This document shows, piece after piece, positions 44,312-53,341 of a stretch of 64,000 bases of DNA. Every line of letters starts with the position of its first letter. Position 1 is the first letter of the stretch. The stretch is from Bradyrhizobium iriomotense (GTDB lineage Bacteria; Pseudomonadota; Alphaproteobacteria; Rhizobiales; Xanthobacteraceae), in NCBI RefSeq assembly GCF_030160715.1, contig NZ_BSOW01000005.1, forward strand, positions 186,001 to 250,000, given 5' to 3'. A program made the position numbers and the translations under genes. The notes under the pieces are model-generated. The model searched no databases, was not told the DNA's origin, and worked only from the letters and a program-made list of their open reading frames with translations.

Positions 44312-44385
44312 GTCCTAAGCGACCGGAGCGGATTACACGGAGCGAGAAGGGCGGGAGAGCTCTTTGCGTATATTGGAATAGGGCA

Positions 44386-44415
44386 TTGACACGACGCATT
44401 TCACAGACCTGAATA
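44386..44415 (+). promoter_or_regulatory. Likely sigma-70 promoter of the peptide/opine operon
   Basis: TTGACA at 44386-44391 and TGAATA at 44410-44415 are separated by 18 bp, about 35 bp before the first start codon at 44451. It is the best promoter-like match in the 255-bp region between the divergent cyclase and transporter genes. Confidence 0.45.
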
Positions 44416-44450
44416 GAAGGTGACGTCCTTGCTCTGGTAGTCCCCGCTCC

Positions 44451-45446
44451 ATGCGTGAACCGGTCTTGCGTGTTGAAGATCTTCGAGCCGAATTTCGGAT
44501 TCGCGCGGAGTGGTATCCGGCCGTCGACGGCGTCTCCTTCACTCTCGACCGCAATGAGACGCTGGCCTTGGTCGGCGAGTCCGGCTGCGGAAAATCGGTC
44601 ACCGCCCTCTCCATTATGGGCCTGGTACCGCATCCCCACGGTCGCCTGACGGCGGGCCGCATCCTGCTCGACGGAACCAATCTGCGAACGCTTGATGAGG
44701 CGGGTTTCGAAGCTCTGCGCGGCGACCGGATGGCGATGATCTTCCAGGAGCCAATGACGAGCCTCAATCCCGTGATGAGTATCGGGGCACAGGTTGCCGA
44801 ATCGCTGCGCATCCATCGCGGCCTGTCGCGAGCGGACGCGGACGCGAAGGCGCTCGCCGTTCTCGAAGAGGTGAAAATTCCGTCCGCCAGGCAGCGCTTC
44901 CACGACTATCCGCATCAATTTTCAGGCGGCATGCGCCAGCGCGTGATGATCGCGATGGCGCTTGCCTGCGAGCCGACGCTCTTGCTTGCCGACGAGCCGA
45001 CGACAGCCCTCGACGTGACCATCCAGGCGCAGGTGCTTGGGCTCCTCGCCGACCTGAAGGCGCGGCACGGCATGGCGATGCTGTTCATCACGCATAATCT
45101 CGGTGTCGTTGCCCAGATCGCCGATCGCGTTGCCGTCATGTATGCGGGCCAGATCGTCGAGGAAGCGCCTGTGCGCGAGATTTTCACGCAGCCAGCCCAT
45201 CCATATACGCGCGCGCTGTTCTCGGCGATCCCGCGCATGGATCGCGCCGAGCAGACGCTCGCCGCCATTCCGGGCCGCGTGCCACCCTTGAACGACATGC
45301 CGAAGGGGTGCCGCTTCGCGCCGCGATGCCCGTTGCGCCGCGCCGGGTGCGAGACGCCGCAAGTTCTGGCCGCCGCTGGCCCACATCATCTTGCGCGGTG
45401 CCACATCGCGACCAACACTCTTGCCAAGGAGCTCGCCCGTGCTTGA
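44451..45446 (+). CDS. Peptide/opine-type ABC transporter ATPase (DppD-like)
   Basis: 331 aa. Walker A GESGCGKSV, signature FSGGMRQR, Walker B LLLADEPTTALD, and the C-terminal oligopeptide-family Cys cluster (CRFAPRCPLRRAGCE). It is the first gene of a nine-gene operon; the partner permeases and second ATPase are at the far end (50499-53274), with catabolic enzymes in between. It overlaps the start of the SDR gene by 8 nt. Confidence 0.9.
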   Translation: MREPVLRVEDLRAEFRIRAEWYPAVDGVSFTLDRNETLALVGESGCGKSVTALSIMGLVPHPHGRLTAGRILLDGTNLRTLDEAGFEALRGDRMAMIFQEPMTSLNPVMSIGAQVAESLRIHRGLSRADADAKALAVLEEVKIPSARQRFHDYPHQFSGGMRQRVMIAMALACEPTLLLADEPTTALDVTIQAQVLGLLADLKARHGMAMLFITHNLGVVAQIADRVAVMYAGQIVEEAPVREIFTQPAHPYTRALFSAIPRMDRAEQTLAAIPGRVPPLNDMPKGCRFAPRCPLRRAGCETPQVLAAAGPHHLARCHIATNTLAKELARA

Positions 45447-46134
45447 AACGGATGGCCGGGTCGTCATGGTCTCCGGCGCCTCGCGCGGAATCGGCCGCGC
45501 CGTGGTCGAGCGCCTGATCGCGGGCGGCTATTGCGTCTCGGCCGGCGTGCGCGACGCCCGGGGACTGACCGGATCGGATCGGCTGATGCTGCAGCGTTAC
45601 GACGCCGAGCAGCTGTCCTCCGCGGAGGCATGGGTTGCGGCGACGATCGATCGTTTCGGCCGGCTCGATAGCCTCATCAACGCGGCCGGAATCAATCCGG
45701 AAGCTGATCTCACCGATCCCGACGAGACGGCGCTCGACGCCATGATGCTGATCAACGTCAAGGCCCCGATGCGGCTCATTCGCCTCGCGCTCACGCATCT
45801 TGCGAAGAGCGGCGAAGGACGCGTGATCAACGTCGCCTCTATGTCCGGCAAGCGCGTCCGCAATCCCAACGCCGGTTACGCGATGAGCAAGTTTGCGCTC
45901 CTCGCACTCACCCATGCCGTGCGGCAATACGGCTGGGACCACGGCATTCGCGCAACCGCAATCTGCCCGAGCTTTGTTGCGACCGACATGACCGCGCATG
46001 TCACCAAATGGCCGCGCGAAAAAACGAGCGATCCGCGCGATATCGCCGAGCTGATCGCGACGGTCCTGCGCCTGCCCAACACGGCGACCATCGCCGAGCT
46101 GCTGGTCAATTGCCGGCTGGAGGACATGCTATGA
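45439..46134 (+). CDS. Short-chain dehydrogenase/reductase
   Basis: 231 aa from the GTG at 45439, which has AAGGAG upstream. The Rossmann motif GASRGIGRAV, the INAAGIN motif, the catalytic Ser region NVASMSGKR and Tyr-Lys YAMSK are present. It uses NAD(P). Encoded between a transporter ATPase and an oxidase, it probably oxidises or reduces a product of the imported substrate. It overlaps both neighbours. Confidence 0.88.
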   Translation: MLETDGRVVMVSGASRGIGRAVVERLIAGGYCVSAGVRDARGLTGSDRLMLQRYDAEQLSSAEAWVAATIDRFGRLDSLINAAGINPEADLTDPDETALDAMMLINVKAPMRLIRLALTHLAKSGEGRVINVASMSGKRVRNPNAGYAMSKFALLALTHAVRQYGWDHGIRATAICPSFVATDMTAHVTKWPREKTSDPRDIAELIATVLRLPNTATIAELLVNCRLEDML

Positions 46135-46415
46135 GATTGCAACGCCTGGCGGAGACGGATCGGCCGGCCCTGTCATTCATGCTCGACGGCGCGCCCGCCG
46201 CCGCACTCGAAGGCGATACCCTGCTCACCGCTATTCTCGCGCAGGACGGCCATTTGCGCGCGAGCGAATTCGGCGATGGTCTCCGAGCCGGCTTCTGCCT
46301 GATGGGGGCATGCCAGGATTGCTGGGTGAACGTCGAGGGTCTCGGCCGCGTGCGCGCCTGCACCACCGAGATCACCGAGGGCCTGCGCGTGTCGCGCAGG
46401 ATGGTGCAGCCATGA
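46131..46415 (+). CDS. [2Fe-2S] small subunit, HcnA/OoxX-like
   Basis: 94 aa. A plant-type ferredoxin cluster site is seen as FCLMGACQDCWV (C-x4-C-x2-C) with a fourth Cys in RACTT. Such small subunits join a BFD-domain flavoprotein and a DAO-type flavoprotein in hydrogen cyanide synthase, opine oxidase and D-hydroxyproline dehydrogenase. The ATG overlaps the SDR stop, and the next gene overlaps its stop. Confidence 0.85.
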   Translation: MRLQRLAETDRPALSFMLDGAPAAALEGDTLLTAILAQDGHLRASEFGDGLRAGFCLMGACQDCWVNVEGLGRVRACTTEITEGLRVSRRMVQP

Positions 46416-47782
46416 GCGTCGTCATCGTCGGCGCCGGACCGGCCGGCACGCGCGCGGCCGAGGTTCTTGCCGGCGCAGGCTTGCGCCCCATCGTGATCGA
46501 CGAAGCGCCGGACAGCGGCGGGCGCATCTATCAACGCCAGCCCGCCGGATTCCACCGTACGGCGCGGGACCTCTACGGCTTCGAGGCGGCAAAGGCGCAG
46601 GCCGTACACGACGTCTTCGACCACCTGCGGCCCTCGATCGACTTCCGTCCGCGAACGCTTGCATGGAATTTGCGGTCCGGTGTGATCGACACGATCTGCG
46701 ACGGAAAGGCGAGCGCAGTGCCTTTCGAGCAGACAATCCTCTGCACCGGCGCGATGGACCGGGTGATCCCGCTTCCGGGCTGGACATTGCCTGGCGTCTT
46801 CACTCTGGGCGGATCGCAGATTTCCTTGAAGGCGCAGGGCTGCGCCATCGGCGCGCGCGTCGCCTTTCTCGGGACGGGTCCCCTGCTTTATCTCGTCGCC
46901 TATCAATATGCCCGCGCCGGCGCGCAAGTCGTAGCCGTGCTCGACACGACACCTTTCGCCACCAAGGCGAGGCAGGCGTTCGGTCTGATGCGTGGCAGGG
47001 CAACCTTCGCCAAGGGTCTCTATTACATCGCCCGGCTGCGCGCGCACGGCATCCCCATCGCGGAGGGCGTAACCCCGCTCATGATCGCGGGCAGCGGCCG
47101 GGTCGAATCCCTGAGCTGGCATGACGCACGCGGCGCCAGGCACGAGGCGGCTGTCGATGCCGTCGCGCTCGGCTGGGGGCTGAAGCCGGAGGCGCAGCTC
47201 GCCGATCTCGCCGGCGTGCCGTTCGACTTCGATTCCGTGCAGCACAATTGGGTGCCGCGCCAGGATGCCACCGGCCGGACATCCGTCGAAGGCGTGTTCC
47301 TTGCCGGCGACGGCAGCGGCATTCGCGGTGCGGATCTCGCCGAGGCGGCCGGCGCACGCGCTGCCTGGGCCGTGCTGGCGGCGCGCGGCTTGGCGGTCGA
47401 TACGCATGCTGTCGCGCGCCTCGATGCGACGCTGGCAGCCGGCGCCACCTTCCGCGCCGCACTGGAGCGGGCATTTCCATTTCCGGCAAAGCTCGCGGCT
47501 GATATGGCCGACGATACGATCCTGTGCCGGTGCGAAGCGATCACGGCCGGCGAAGTGCGCGCGGCTGCGAACGAGGCATCGGCGACGCTTCCGCCGCCGG
47601 AAGTCAATCGGGCAAAGGCCCTGACGCGTGTCGGCATGGGACGTTGCCAGGGGCGCGTCTGCGGCGCGGCAGCGGCCGAGGTGCTGGCGTCAATGCTTTC
47701 CTGCCCAGTGGAGCAAGTTGGACGGCTGCGCGGACAGCCACCCGTCAAGCCGATTCCGATCCTTCCCGCGGAGGCCGCATGA
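46412..47782 (+). CDS. FAD/NAD(P)-binding oxidase subunit with BFD domain, HcnB/OoxA-like
   Basis: 456 aa from the ATG at 46412. The N-terminal FAD site is GAGPAGTRAAEVL; a second nucleotide site is around VAFLGTGPLLYLVA; the C-terminal BFD-like [2Fe-2S] domain has ILCRCEAI and GRCQGRVCG. This is the alpha/A subunit of the heteromeric oxidase group. ATGA overlaps link it to genes on both sides. Confidence 0.88.
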   Translation: MSVVIVGAGPAGTRAAEVLAGAGLRPIVIDEAPDSGGRIYQRQPAGFHRTARDLYGFEAAKAQAVHDVFDHLRPSIDFRPRTLAWNLRSGVIDTICDGKASAVPFEQTILCTGAMDRVIPLPGWTLPGVFTLGGSQISLKAQGCAIGARVAFLGTGPLLYLVAYQYARAGAQVVAVLDTTPFATKARQAFGLMRGRATFAKGLYYIARLRAHGIPIAEGVTPLMIAGSGRVESLSWHDARGARHEAAVDAVALGWGLKPEAQLADLAGVPFDFDSVQHNWVPRQDATGRTSVEGVFLAGDGSGIRGADLAEAAGARAAWAVLAARGLAVDTHAVARLDATLAAGATFRAALERAFPFPAKLAADMADDTILCRCEAITAGEVRAAANEASATLPPPEVNRAKALTRVGMGRCQGRVCGAAAAEVLASMLSCPVEQVGRLRGQPPVKPIPILPAEAA

Positions 47783-48939
47783 GCGCGACGCGGACCGATG
47801 TGCTGGTCGTGGGCGGCGGCGGCGCCGGCTGCTCCACGGCCTTGCATCTCGCAAGCCGCGGCGTGCGATGCATTCTGCTCGAACGCGGCCAGATCGGCGG
47901 GCAGGCCAGCGGCGTCAATTACGGCGGCGTGCGCCAGCAGGGACGGCACGCGGCCGAATTGCCGCTTGCCCGCCGCTCCCGCGAAATCTGGGCAAGGCTG
48001 CCCGAGCTCGTCGGCACCGACTGCGAATTCGAGGTGACCGGCCACCTGAAGCTCGCACGCAACGAAGCCGAGGAAGCCGATCTCGTCGCCTATCTTGATG
48101 TTGCCAAGACCAACGGACTTCCGCTGATCATGATCGGGGGCAACGCCATCCATCAGCAATATCCCTGGCTCGGCCCCGACGTCGCTGCCGGTTCGTTCGC
48201 ACCTGATGACGGCGCCGCCAACCCGCGCCTGCTCAGCCCTGCGCTCGCGCGAGCCGCGCGCGACAAGGGCGCCGATGTCCGGGAATTCTCGCCGGTCAGC
48301 AATCTGGCCCACGACGGCACAGAGTTCATCGTGCAGTCGGGCGAGCATGAATTTCGGGCCCGATATCTCGTCAACACGGCCGGCTATTGGGGCGCCGCGA
48401 TCGCCAAGGCATTCGGCGAAGTTGTTCCCATCTCGCCGCTCAACCCGAACATGCTGGTGACCGAGCCCCTGCCCTACTTCATCACGCCCAATCTGGGCGT
48501 CGTCGGCGGCGACGTCTATTTGCGTCAGATCCGCCGCGGTAACGTAATCTTCGGCGGTGGCCGCGGCGAATCCGATCCGGATGTTCCGCGTTCGCGGCCA
48601 TTGCCCGAACCAAGCTATGCAGTCATGGCGAAGGCGCTCCAGCTCGTGCCGCAGCTCGCGGGCGTACAGGTGATCCGCAGCTGGACCGGCATCGACGGCG
48701 AAACACCGGACGACATTCCAGTCATCGGCCCGAGCCGCACGACGCCTGGCCTGTTTCATGCTTTCGGGTTTTCAGGTCATGGCTTCCAGCTCGGCCCCGT
48801 CATCGGGGCCATCATGAGCGAGCTCATCCTCGACGGACGCACGGACGTTCCACTCGAGCCGTTCCGTATCGATCGTTTCGCACAGGACGCTTTAATCAAC
48901 CAACAGGGACAGAGACATGAAGCTTCGCGTCACGCTTAG
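47779..48939 (+). CDS. DAO-family oxidase subunit, HcnC/OoxB-like
   Basis: 386 aa from the ATG at 47779. The glycine-rich FAD motif is VVGGGGAGCSTALHLASRG. The C-terminal FSGHGFQLGPVIGAIMSELI is typical of glycine/sarcosine-oxidase-like flavoproteins. It probably carries the amine-oxidising site of the three-subunit enzyme. Its 3' end overlaps the next gene by 23 nt. Confidence 0.88.
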   Translation: MSATRTDVLVVGGGGAGCSTALHLASRGVRCILLERGQIGGQASGVNYGGVRQQGRHAAELPLARRSREIWARLPELVGTDCEFEVTGHLKLARNEAEEADLVAYLDVAKTNGLPLIMIGGNAIHQQYPWLGPDVAAGSFAPDDGAANPRLLSPALARAARDKGADVREFSPVSNLAHDGTEFIVQSGEHEFRARYLVNTAGYWGAAIAKAFGEVVPISPLNPNMLVTEPLPYFITPNLGVVGGDVYLRQIRRGNVIFGGGRGESDPDVPRSRPLPEPSYAVMAKALQLVPQLAGVQVIRSWTGIDGETPDDIPVIGPSRTTPGLFHAFGFSGHGFQLGPVIGAIMSELILDGRTDVPLEPFRIDRFAQDALINQQGQRHEASRHA

Positions 48940-50467
48940 TGCGGCACTCGCAGCCGCCACCCTCGTTGCGGTGCCTGCTTCGGCGGCGCCAAAGACGGAT
49001 CTGAGAGTCGGAATGGCCGCTCAGGATGTAGGCCAGCTCGATCCGCATCGCGCGGTCTCCACGATCGACCGTACGGTGGTTGCCTGGATCTATAACGGCC
49101 TCGTTCGCTTCAAGCCGGGAACGATGGACCCCACGCAGATCGAGCCGGATCTCGCGGAAAAATGGGAATCGAGTGCCGACAAGCTCGACTGGACGTTCCA
49201 TCTGCGTCATGGCGTCAAGTTTCACGGCGACTTCGGCGAACTGACCGCCGATGACGTCGTCTTCAGCCTCAAGAAAGCTGGCGACGCCAAGACGTCGGCC
49301 TTCTCCGCCGACTTCGCCGCTTTCAAGACCATCGAGGCGACGGATCCCAACACGGTCCACATCATGCTGGCGCGGCAGGTGCCGAGTCTGCTCGGCCTGC
49401 TCACCAACTATTCCGGCGGCTATATCGTCAGCCGCAAGGCGGTCGAGAAATATGGCGCGGACTTCACCCGCAATCCGGTTGGCACGGGCCCCTTCGCCTT
49501 CGTTTCCGACACGCCAAACCAGTCCCTCGAACTCGCGGCTTTCGACGGTTATTTCCGCGGCAAGCCGAAGCTGCAGCACGTGAGCTACCGCTACATTCCC
49601 TCCGACTCCTCGCGTGACCTCGCCTTCCAGAACGGCGAAATCGACCTCATCTACGGCAAGCAGGATCAGGCCTGGATCAACCGCGTCCGCGCACTGCCGA
49701 ATTCGATCGTCGACGTGTTCGAGCCCGGCGAGCTCGCCAATCTCAATCTCAACATCACGGCGAAGCCGCTCGACGACATTCGCGTGCGGCAGGCGATCGC
49801 CTACGCCGTCAACCGGCCGGAACTCGTCAAGTGGCAGGGCGCCGACACCGCACGGCCGGGCCAGAGCGTGATCCCGGCCGGCTATCTCGGATTCTCGAAG
49901 GATGTCGGCCTCGTCAACACCGACGTCGCCAAAGCCAAGGCGTTGCTCAAGGAAGCGGGCTATCCGGACGGCCTGACGATCAAGGTGATCCACACGCAGT
50001 TGCCGCAGATGCTGGGTAGCATGCAGGTCGTGCAGGCGCAGCTGAAGAAGGCAGGCATCAATCTCGACATCGAGGTGGTCGATCATGCCACGTTCCACCA
50101 GCAGATCCGCAAGGATCTGAGCCCGATCGTCTATTATGCCGCGGCGCGATTCCCCGTGGCGGACATCTATCTGACCCAGTTCTTCCACACGGCGAGCATC
50201 GTCGGGAAACCGACGGCGGTTACCAATTTCAGCCACTGCGACGTGGCGGACAAGGAAATCGACGCCGCCAAGACCGAGCTCGACACCGAAAAGCAGGTTG
50301 CCCTCTGGGTCGAGGCCCAGAAGAAGGTCGTCGCAGCCGTCTGCGCCGTGCCGCTCGCCGAAGCCCTGCAAATCTGGGCACATCGCACCGATCTCGACTA
50401 CGGCTACGATTTGAAGGCGTCGCTGTCGCTTGGTCCGCTCTTGACCGAAGCCACGCACTTCAAGTGA
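48917..50467 (+). CDS. Periplasmic solute-binding protein, family 5 (DppA-like)
   Basis: 516 aa with a signal peptide (LSAALAAATLVAVPASAA). YNGLVRFKPG..PDLAEKWESS and the C-terminal ELANLNLNITAKPLDDIRVR are typical of extracellular solute-binding family 5 proteins for peptides, opines or nickel. It is the receptor for the surrounding ABC transporter. The ligand cannot be read from sequence. Confidence 0.9.
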   Translation: MKLRVTLSAALAAATLVAVPASAAPKTDLRVGMAAQDVGQLDPHRAVSTIDRTVVAWIYNGLVRFKPGTMDPTQIEPDLAEKWESSADKLDWTFHLRHGVKFHGDFGELTADDVVFSLKKAGDAKTSAFSADFAAFKTIEATDPNTVHIMLARQVPSLLGLLTNYSGGYIVSRKAVEKYGADFTRNPVGTGPFAFVSDTPNQSLELAAFDGYFRGKPKLQHVSYRYIPSDSSRDLAFQNGEIDLIYGKQDQAWINRVRALPNSIVDVFEPGELANLNLNITAKPLDDIRVRQAIAYAVNRPELVKWQGADTARPGQSVIPAGYLGFSKDVGLVNTDVAKAKALLKEAGYPDGLTIKVIHTQLPQMLGSMQVVQAQLKKAGINLDIEVVDHATFHQQIRKDLSPIVYYAAARFPVADIYLTQFFHTASIVGKPTAVTNFSHCDVADKEIDAAKTELDTEKQVALWVEAQKKVVAAVCAVPLAEALQIWAHRTDLDYGYDLKASLSLGPLLTEATHFK

Positions 50468-50498
50468 AGGCAACGAGATCGAGCCAGAGGATCGCCCG

Positions 50499-51437
50499 GT
50501 GATTAGCTTCATCATCCGCAGGCTGCTCGCCTCGATACCGACGCTGCTCGCGGTATTGACGCTCGTCTTCCTGCTGGTGCGTGTGGTCCCTGGCGATCCC
50601 GCCATTGCAATCCTGGGCGATCGGGCGACCCCGGACGCCCTCGCCGCCCTGCGCGCCGAACTCGGTCTCGATCGCTGGATCGGCGCGCAGTATGTCGACT
50701 TCCTCGGCCATGCCCTGCGCGGCGATCTCGGCACCAGCATGGTCACGCACCGTCAGGTCTGGGCCGAAATTGCCGACGCATTGCCGCACACGATCGTTTT
50801 GACGCTGGCGGCCATGGTGATCGGTTGCCTGATCGGCATCCCCGCCGGCATCTGGGCAGCACTCCATCGCAACGGCACGATCGACGTGCTGATACGGCTG
50901 TTTTCATTGCTCGGACTGTCTTTCCCCGTCTTCGTTTCGGGTATCTTCCTCCTGATCGTCTTCGCGCTGCAACTGCACCTCTTTCCGGTGATCGGCAATC
51001 CGCGGCCCGGCGACTGGATCGACGGCCTGCACAAGCTCGTCCTGCCCGCAATCACGCTCGGCATCGTGATGGCTGCCTATGTCGTGCGCGTGACGCGCAG
51101 TTCGATGCTGCAGGTTCTGGGCGAGGACTACATCCGCACCGCGCGCGCCAAGGGCGTGCCGCGGCGCGCCATCATCTGGCGCCATGGTTTCTCCAATGCC
51201 TTGATTCCGGTTGTCACCGTGGTCGGCCTCTATGTCGGCATCCTCATCGGCAATTCGGTGCTCACCGAAATCGTCTTCAACCGGCCCGGCCTCGGCAAGG
51301 TGATCGTCAGCGCGCTGACCCAGCGCGACTACACCATGTTGCAGGGCATGATGGTGATCTATTGTTTCCTGATCGTCGTCGTGAACCTGATCACCGACCT
51401 CAGCTATGGCCTCATCGATCCAAGGGTTAAGCAATGA
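50499..51437 (+). CDS. Peptide/opine ABC transporter permease (DppB-like)
   Basis: 312 aa from a GTG start at 50499. The N-terminal MISFIIRRLLASIPTLLAV and the family loop (RTARAKGVPRRAIIWRHGF) are typical of DppB/OppB. It lies 31 bp after the binding protein. Confidence 0.92.
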   Translation: MISFIIRRLLASIPTLLAVLTLVFLLVRVVPGDPAIAILGDRATPDALAALRAELGLDRWIGAQYVDFLGHALRGDLGTSMVTHRQVWAEIADALPHTIVLTLAAMVIGCLIGIPAGIWAALHRNGTIDVLIRLFSLLGLSFPVFVSGIFLLIVFALQLHLFPVIGNPRPGDWIDGLHKLVLPAITLGIVMAAYVVRVTRSSMLQVLGEDYIRTARAKGVPRRAIIWRHGFSNALIPVVTVVGLYVGILIGNSVLTEIVFNRPGLGKVIVSALTQRDYTMLQGMMVIYCFLIVVVNLITDLSYGLIDPRVKQ

Positions 51438-52303
51438 CCGATGTGGCCCTCTCCGCACCACGGTCGCCATGGCGTGTGATGGCCGGCCGGATCTTGACCA
51501 ACCCCACGACACTCGCCGGCGTCATCCTCTGCACGATCATCGTGCTAGGCGCGCTGCTGGCGCCGTGGCTCGCCCCTCGCGATCCCCTCGAGCAGAACAT
51601 CATCGATCGCCTGGCGGGACCCGGTTCGGAGTATCTGCTCGGCACCGACCAGTTCGGCCGTGACGTGCTGTCGCGACTGCTGTGGGGCGCGCGGGTGTCC
51701 CTGCTGGTGTCCTTTCTTTCCATCGCCGGCGCCATCGTCATCGGCGGGGCGATCGGTATGATCAGCGCCTATGTCGGCGGCCGCTTCGATCTCGTCACCA
51801 TGCAGGTGATGGATGTGCTCCTGTCGTTCCCGAGCCTGATCCTCGGCATGATCATGGTGGCCCTGCTTGGGTCGAGCGTCACCAATCTCATCATTGCGAT
51901 TGCGCTGACCGCGATAGCCCCGTTCGCGCGGATTGCGCGCGCACCCGTCCTGGTGCTCAAGGAGCGCGCCTTCATCGAGGCCGGCCGCGCGCTCGGCTTC
52001 TCGCATCTGCGCATCCTGCTCGTGCACGTGCTGCCCAACATCGTCAACGACCTCCTGGTCATGGGCACGCTCTGGATGGCGACGGCAGTGCGCACGGAAG
52101 CCTCGCTCTCCTTCATCGGGCTCGGCGTCAAGCCGCCGACGCCGACCTGGGGCGGCATGATGCGGGACGGATTCGAGAACATTCTCGATTCGGCGTGGCT
52201 GTGCATATGGCCGGGGCTGGCCATTCTTGCACTGGTCCTGGGACTGAACCTCGTCGGTGACGGCCTTTACGACGCGACCGATCCGAAAGCGAACGCCCAA
52301 TGA
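51434..52303 (+). CDS. Peptide/opine ABC transporter permease (DppC-like)
   Basis: 289 aa. The family start region APWLAPRDPLEQNIIDRL, LLGTDQFGRDVLSRLLWGAR and C-terminal AGRALGFSHLRILLVHVLPN mark DppC. It overlaps dppB by 4 nt and dppF by 4 nt. Confidence 0.93.
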   Translation: MTDVALSAPRSPWRVMAGRILTNPTTLAGVILCTIIVLGALLAPWLAPRDPLEQNIIDRLAGPGSEYLLGTDQFGRDVLSRLLWGARVSLLVSFLSIAGAIVIGGAIGMISAYVGGRFDLVTMQVMDVLLSFPSLILGMIMVALLGSSVTNLIIAIALTAIAPFARIARAPVLVLKERAFIEAGRALGFSHLRILLVHVLPNIVNDLLVMGTLWMATAVRTEASLSFIGLGVKPPTPTWGGMMRDGFENILDSAWLCIWPGLAILALVLGLNLVGDGLYDATDPKANAQ

Positions 52304-53274
52304 CCGCGTCCCAGGCCCTGCTCGAGGTCTGCGACCTCGCGAAGCATTTCACGGTTACCAAGGGCTTCCCTCGCCCGGTCACAACCACAGTCCGCGCCGT
52401 CGACGGCGTCAGCTTCGCCGTGACGCGCGGCGAGGCGTTCGGCCTGGTCGGCGAATCCGGCTGCGGCAAGTCGACCGCTGCGCGCGCCGTGCTGCGCCTC
52501 ATTCCGCCCGATGCCGGCCGCGTTCGCTTCGCTGACATCGACGTGACCGGCGCCGATGGATCCATGCTGCAACGGCTACGCCGCCGCATGCAGATCGTCT
52601 TCCAGGACCCCTATTCGTCGCTCAATCCACGACGCACGATCGGTCAGGCCTTGACGGAGCCGCTTGCCGTGCACGGTCTCGCGCGCGGTCGCGCCGCGCG
52701 CGAACGCGCAATCGCGTTGCTGGAGGAAGTCGGCCTGCCACCGTCGGCCTACGACCGCCACCCGCACGAGTTTTCCGGCGGCCAGCGTCAGCGTGTCGGG
52801 ATCGCGCGTGCGCTGTCTGTCGAACCCGAACTGATCGTTGCCGACGAGCCGGTTTCCGCACTCGACGTCTCCGTTCAGGCCCAGGTGCTCCTATTGCTGA
52901 AGGACCTGCAGGCACGGCGCGGCCTGACCTTCGTGTTCGTCAGTCACGATCTGGGCGTCGTGCGGTGGTTCTGCTCGCGCGTCGCGGTGATGTATCTCGG
53001 ACGCATCGTGGAGAGCGGCCCGGTTGCGCGCGTGTTCGGCGCACCGCGCCATCCCTATACGCGCATGCTGCGCGATGCTTCGCCCATCCCCGACCCGGAG
53101 ATACGAGGCCAGATGCCGCGCATTCTCGGCGAAATCCCCTCCGCCGCCAATCCGCCGCCAGGATGTCACTTTCACCCTCGTTGCCCCCGCGCCTCGGACC
53201 TGTGCCGCACCGTGTATCCGGAATGGCGGGATGATGGTGATGGTGGTGTAGCCTGTCACCATCCAGAAGACTGA
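52300..53274 (+). CDS. Peptide/opine ABC transporter ATPase (DppF-like)
   Basis: 324 aa. Walker A GESGCGKST, signature FSGGQRQR, Walker B LIVADEPVSALD and the C-terminal Cys motif (GCHFHPRCPRASDLC) identify the second ATPase. It pairs with the DppD-like ATPase 7 kb upstream. It is the last gene of the operon; the next gene is convergent, with only 67 bp between stops. Confidence 0.92.
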   Translation: MTASQALLEVCDLAKHFTVTKGFPRPVTTTVRAVDGVSFAVTRGEAFGLVGESGCGKSTAARAVLRLIPPDAGRVRFADIDVTGADGSMLQRLRRRMQIVFQDPYSSLNPRRTIGQALTEPLAVHGLARGRAARERAIALLEEVGLPPSAYDRHPHEFSGGQRQRVGIARALSVEPELIVADEPVSALDVSVQAQVLLLLKDLQARRGLTFVFVSHDLGVVRWFCSRVAVMYLGRIVESGPVARVFGAPRHPYTRMLRDASPIPDPEIRGQMPRILGEIPSAANPPPGCHFHPRCPRASDLCRTVYPEWRDDGDGGVACHHPED

Positions 53275-53341
53275 TTGGTCGCAGTTACCGCTGGCGGACT
53301 TTCACGCAATCTCACTCGCCTGCGAGGTAACGACGCCTCGG

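Noticed and set aside
45184..45999. 271-codon minus-strand frame opposite the SDR gene
   Set aside because: Shadow of a gene with complete SDR catalytic motifs on the plus strand.
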